64,000 bases of DNA from Flavobacterium sp. LC2016-01 (lineage in GTDB: Bacteria > Bacteroidota > Bacteroidia > Flavobacteriales > Flavobacteriaceae): contig NZ_WMIC01000004.1 of NCBI RefSeq assembly GCF_009711135.1, forward strand, positions 310,001-374,000, read 5' to 3'. This document shows positions 61,205 through 64,000 of this stretch, piece by piece. How positions within the stretch are numbered: position 1 is the stretch's first letter; each line of letters starts with the position of its first letter. A model generated the notes under the pieces. It searched no databases and had not been told where the DNA came from. It saw only the letters and a list, made by a program, of their open reading frames with translations. The translations under genes and the position numbers were made by a program.

Positions 61205-61843
61205 ATGGCTTCTAAAAAAACAAATCAGAATAAAGCAACCAATGAAGATGCAAATTCTCGTCGGGACTTTATAAAAAAATCGGGACTTTTTACCGCTCTC
61301 GCTTTGGCACCGCCTTCATTGGTAATGGCCTCCGAGAATAAATGGGATGAAAAAATTGCTGAATATTTAGAGACAGTACCGCTTTCTATTGAAGTAAATG
61401 GCAAAAAACACACTCTTAACATCGAGCCTCGAACCACGCTTCTTGATTTGTTAAGAGAACAATTACAGCTTACAGGAACTAAAAAAGGCTGTGATCATGG
61501 ACAATGCGGTGCGTGTACGGTTCATGTAAACGGAACTCGAATTTTGTCTTGCTTAACTTTAGCAACCATGCAGCAAAATGCACAGGTGACTACTATCGAA
61601 GGACTTTCAAAAGGAAAAAAACTGCACCCAATGCAGGAAGCCTTCATCAAAAATGATGGTTTTCAATGTGGTTATTGCACTCCTGGACAAATCATGTCTG
61701 GAATTGCTTGCATAAAAGAAGGCCATGCCAACAGCCGAGAAGAAATCAGAGAATATATGAGTGGCAATATCTGCAGATGCGGTGCTTATCATAATATAGT
61801 CGATGCAATTACCGAAGTGAAGGAAGGAGGGATGCTGTCATGA
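61205..61843 (+). CDS. paoA: xanthine/aldehyde oxidase iron-sulfur subunit, Tat-exported (PaoA/YagT type)
   Basis: The [2Fe-2S] subunit of a periplasmic molybdenum hydroxylase. A twin-arginine signal (R19 R20 in SRRDFIKKSG) precedes two clusters: C96, C101, C104, C116 (CDHGQCGAC) and C155, C158, C190, C192 (QCGYC, CRCGA). The length of 212 residues matches PaoA. It overlaps the FAD-subunit gene by four bases. Export as a folded complex is expected, carrying the other subunits along. Confidence 0.92.
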   Translation: MASKKTNQNKATNEDANSRRDFIKKSGLFTALALAPPSLVMASENKWDEKIAEYLETVPLSIEVNGKKHTLNIEPRTTLLDLLREQLQLTGTKKGCDHGQCGACTVHVNGTRILSCLTLATMQQNAQVTTIEGLSKGKKLHPMQEAFIKNDGFQCGYCTPGQIMSGIACIKEGHANSREEIREYMSGNICRCGAYHNIVDAITEVKEGGMLS

Positions 61844-62820
61844 AAAACTTTCAAATAATTAAAGCGTTGTCCCCGTCTTCGGCAGTTACAAGCATCAGCA
61901 AAGAATCGTCTGCCAAGTTTATTGCCGGTGGTACAAATTTGGTAGATTTAATGAAAAAGAATGTTGTTTCGCCAAATAAACTGGTCGACATCACGGGATT
62001 AGATTTAAAGAAAATTGAATTTTTGAACGGAAAAGTTTCAATTGGAGCATTGGCAAAAAACAGCCAAGTTGCTGAAGATTCATCTATAAAAGAAAAACAT
62101 CCTTTGCTGGCATTGGCTTTAGCGGCTGGTGCATCACAGCAAATCAGGCATATGGCAACAGTTGGAGGCAATATGCTTCAGAAAACGCGTTGTTCGTATT
62201 TTTACAATACCGATATGCCCTGCAACAAGCGAGTTCCTAAAAGCGGTTGTGGCGCTATTGGAGGTTCAAATAGAATGCACGCAATTTTTGGTGCTTCTGA
62301 AAGCTGTATTGCCGTACATCCTAGTGATATGTGTGTGGCGCTGGCGGCACTCGATGCAACAGTTTTGGTAGAAGGTCCAAAAGGAAAAAGACAAATTAAA
62401 TTTACTGATTTTCATCGTCTGCCTGGAAATACACCAGAAAAAGACAATACACTTCTGGACAAGGAATTGATAACTTCTGTTGAAATTCCAGATAATAATT
62501 TCACGAAAAATATTCATTATTTAAAGGTTCGTGACCGAAGCAGTTATGCTTTTGCATTAGTTTCTGTTGCTGTGGCTTTGGATATTCAAAACAATACAAT
62601 TGTGAATGCGCGTCTGGCAATGGGCGGTGTAGCGCACAAACCTTGGAGATTGACCGAATCGGAAGAATTTTTGAAAGGAAAAACAATTTCTGAAACGATT
62701 TTTAAACAAGCAGCCGATTTGGCTATGAAAGGTGCCAAAAGTTACGGAGATAATGATTTTAAATTAACTCTGGGACCAAATGCGATTATAGAAGCATTAA
62801 CTATAGCATCATCTAAATAA
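61840..62820 (+). CDS. paoB: xanthine/aldehyde oxidase FAD subunit (PaoB/YagS type)
   Basis: The FAD-binding subunit, 326 residues. FIAGGTNLVDLMKKN and ATVGGNMLQKTRC are the flavin motifs. Extra cysteines (CSYFYNTDMPCNKR, SGCGAIGG) fit the additional [4Fe-4S] cluster found in the E. coli PaoB type. It has no signal of its own. The start overlaps paoA (ATGA), and the next gene begins 7 bases after its stop. Confidence 0.92.
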   Translation: MKNFQIIKALSPSSAVTSISKESSAKFIAGGTNLVDLMKKNVVSPNKLVDITGLDLKKIEFLNGKVSIGALAKNSQVAEDSSIKEKHPLLALALAAGASQQIRHMATVGGNMLQKTRCSYFYNTDMPCNKRVPKSGCGAIGGSNRMHAIFGASESCIAVHPSDMCVALAALDATVLVEGPKGKRQIKFTDFHRLPGNTPEKDNTLLDKELITSVEIPDNNFTKNIHYLKVRDRSSYAFALVSVAVALDIQNNTIVNARLAMGGVAHKPWRLTESEEFLKGKTISETIFKQAADLAMKGAKSYGDNDFKLTLGPNAIIEALTIASSK

Positions 62821-62827
62821 TTGAATT

Positions 62828-64000
62828 ATGAGCAAGACAAGTAATATTAATAGAGTAGATGGATTTGCTAAAGTAACGGGTACAGCAACGTATTCGGCTG
62901 AGTATAAAACACCGGGCGTTGTTTATGCCTGTTTGGTGGGAAGTACAATTGCAAAAGGAAAAATTAAAAGTATTGACACTAAAAAAGCAGAATGGGCACC
63001 GGGAGTTCTGGCGGTTATTACGCATTTAAATGTAGACAAACCTGCTGGCTATCAAAAAGCAAAAGACAAACACAATTTTGGCCAGCCACTGCAGATTTTC
63101 AAGGACGATTCGGTTTTATATTATGATCAGCCAATTGCGCTGGTTATTGCTGATACTTTTGAGCGAATGCAATATGCAGCGAGTTTAATTAAAGCAGATT
63201 ATATAAAAGAAGAACATTCGACTGAACTTAAAAAAGCGGCTGATAAAGAGAAAAAAGTAGAAACTGATAAAGGAAATGATTACCATCGAGGTGAACAAGA
63301 CGGTTATAAAAATGCTGAGGTTGTTTTAGAAGCAGAATATACGATTCCGACTGAAGTTCACAACCCAATGGAATTGGCTAATATTATTGCAAAATGGGAG
63401 GGAAATAAACCTATTTTATATACCAAAAGTCAAGGTGTTGAAGGAACAAGAAGAAGCGTTGGTGAAGTTTTCGGAATTCCGCCTGCAGATGTTGAGGTGA
63501 CTTCGGAATATCTTGGAGGTGCATTCGGAATGGGATTACACACTTGGCCTTACGAAATTGCAGCATTAATTGGCGCAAAAAAATTAAATCGTCCGGTGAA
63601 ATTAGTTTTACATCGTGAACAAATGTTTACAAATGTTGGTTTCAGACCTTACACCATTCAGAAAATGGGTTTAGGCGCAACAAAAGCGGGGAAATTAACC
63701 GGCTTGACGCATGAGGCGGTTGCAATGACTTCGTCTTATGAAGATTTCATGGAAGGAACCGTAAATATGTCCCGATTTATTTATGATTGTTCCAATGTTT
63801 CAACACGATATAGAATTGTGCCTTTGGATACCTGCACGCCAATATGGATGCGTGGCCCGGGCGAAGCGACGGGATCTTTTGCATTAGAATGTGCAATGGA
63901 TGAAATGGCACATAAATTAAATCTTGATCCAATTGAATTTAGAAAGCTTAATTATGCCGAAAAAGATTTGGAACAAAACAAGCCTTGGAGCAGTAAATTT
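62828..64000 (+). CDS. paoC: xanthine/aldehyde oxidase molybdopterin subunit (PaoC/YagR type), 3' end outside window
   Basis: The large catalytic subunit that carries the molybdenum cofactor. 391 codons are visible with no stop, so more than 300 residues are missing to the right. Early family blocks are RVDGFAKVTGTATYSAEY, then YLGGAFGMGLHTWPYE and WMRGPGEATGSFALE, which line the cofactor. The frame starts at ATG 62828. The catalytic glutamate region lies beyond the window. Substrate is probably an aldehyde or heterocycle; it cannot be resolved here. Confidence 0.9.
   Translation, partial: MSKTSNINRVDGFAKVTGTATYSAEYKTPGVVYACLVGSTIAKGKIKSIDTKKAEWAPGVLAVITHLNVDKPAGYQKAKDKHNFGQPLQIFKDDSVLYYDQPIALVIADTFERMQYAASLIKADYIKEEHSTELKKAADKEKKVETDKGNDYHRGEQDGYKNAEVVLEAEYTIPTEVHNPMELANIIAKWEGNKPILYTKSQGVEGTRRSVGEVFGIPPADVEVTSEYLGGAFGMGLHTWPYEIAALIGAKKLNRPVKLVLHREQMFTNVGFRPYTIQKMGLGATKAGKLTGLTHEAVAMTSSYEDFMEGTVNMSRFIYDCSNVSTRYRIVPLDTCTPIWMRGPGEATGSFALECAMDEMAHKLNLDPIEFRKLNYAEKDLEQNKPWSSKF

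Overview
The window looks like the chromosome of a Flavobacterium-like member of the Bacteroidota. The signs are low G+C, SusC/SusD and hybrid two-component genes, A-rich leaders instead of Shine-Dalgarno sites, -7 boxes of the form TAnnTTTG, and many lipoprotein signals. It is dominated by plant cell-wall (pectin and hemicellulose) degradation and carries no tRNA, rRNA, CRISPR array or insertion sequence that I can see.

Layout. (1) 1-2.4 kb: the 3' part of a GH115 alpha-glucuronidase, then a small histone H1-like gene. (2) 3-17 kb: a rhamnogalacturonan-I (RG-I) block. A leftward arm holds two CE12 acetylesterases (one a tandem double-domain protein) around a GH2. A rightward arm holds a large DUF4450-like protein, a second (alpha/alpha)6-type protein and a PL11 rhamnogalacturonan lyase. 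(3) 17.3-29.3 kb: a rhamnose and lactate catabolic block. It has a GntR-type regulator, RhaT, the fused aldolase/dehydrogenase RhaEW, RhaI, a rhamnulokinase, and LutA-LutB-LutC with a GH28 gene lodged between lutA and lutB. (4) 29.4-31.3 kb: a TetR regulator and an MFS efflux pump with two matching operators. (5) 31.4-33.4 kb: an AT-rich patch of small orphan lipoprotein or hypothetical genes separated by short coding-like remnants. (6) 33.7-56.6 kb: a polysaccharide utilisation locus with an HTCS sensor-regulator, a SusE-like lipoprotein, SusC, SusD, two GH30s, GH2, GH27, GH51 and a tandem GH43. It probably targets arabinogalactan or galactan side chains. (7) 56.8-64 kb: two small hypotheticals, then a molybdoenzyme block: XdhC, MocA-like, a cysteine desulfurase, and the three subunits of a PaoABC/YagTSR-type xanthine/aldehyde oxidase, the last cut by the window edge.

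How it fits together. RG-I would be deacetylated (CE12), cleaved (PL11, GH28) and trimmed (GH2 and the two unassigned helical-barrel proteins). Freed rhamnose would enter through RhaT, pass through RhaI, the kinase and RhaEW to dihydroxyacetone phosphate and L-lactate, and LutABC would oxidise the lactate to pyruvate. Three copies of a GTACAGGA-centred palindrome lie in front of the two RG-I arms and of rhaT. They are a plausible shared operator for the GntR-type regulator and would make regions 2 and 3 one regulon. The side-chain locus has its own HTCS.

Intergenic regions are rich in perfect or near-perfect inverted repeats of several families (CCGCAAAGTTCGCAAAG, GTCATCCTGAGCGAAGTCGAAGG, CGCAGATTCTGCAGATT, TGAAACT heptamers). 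They explain most sequence between genes that is not promoter or terminator.
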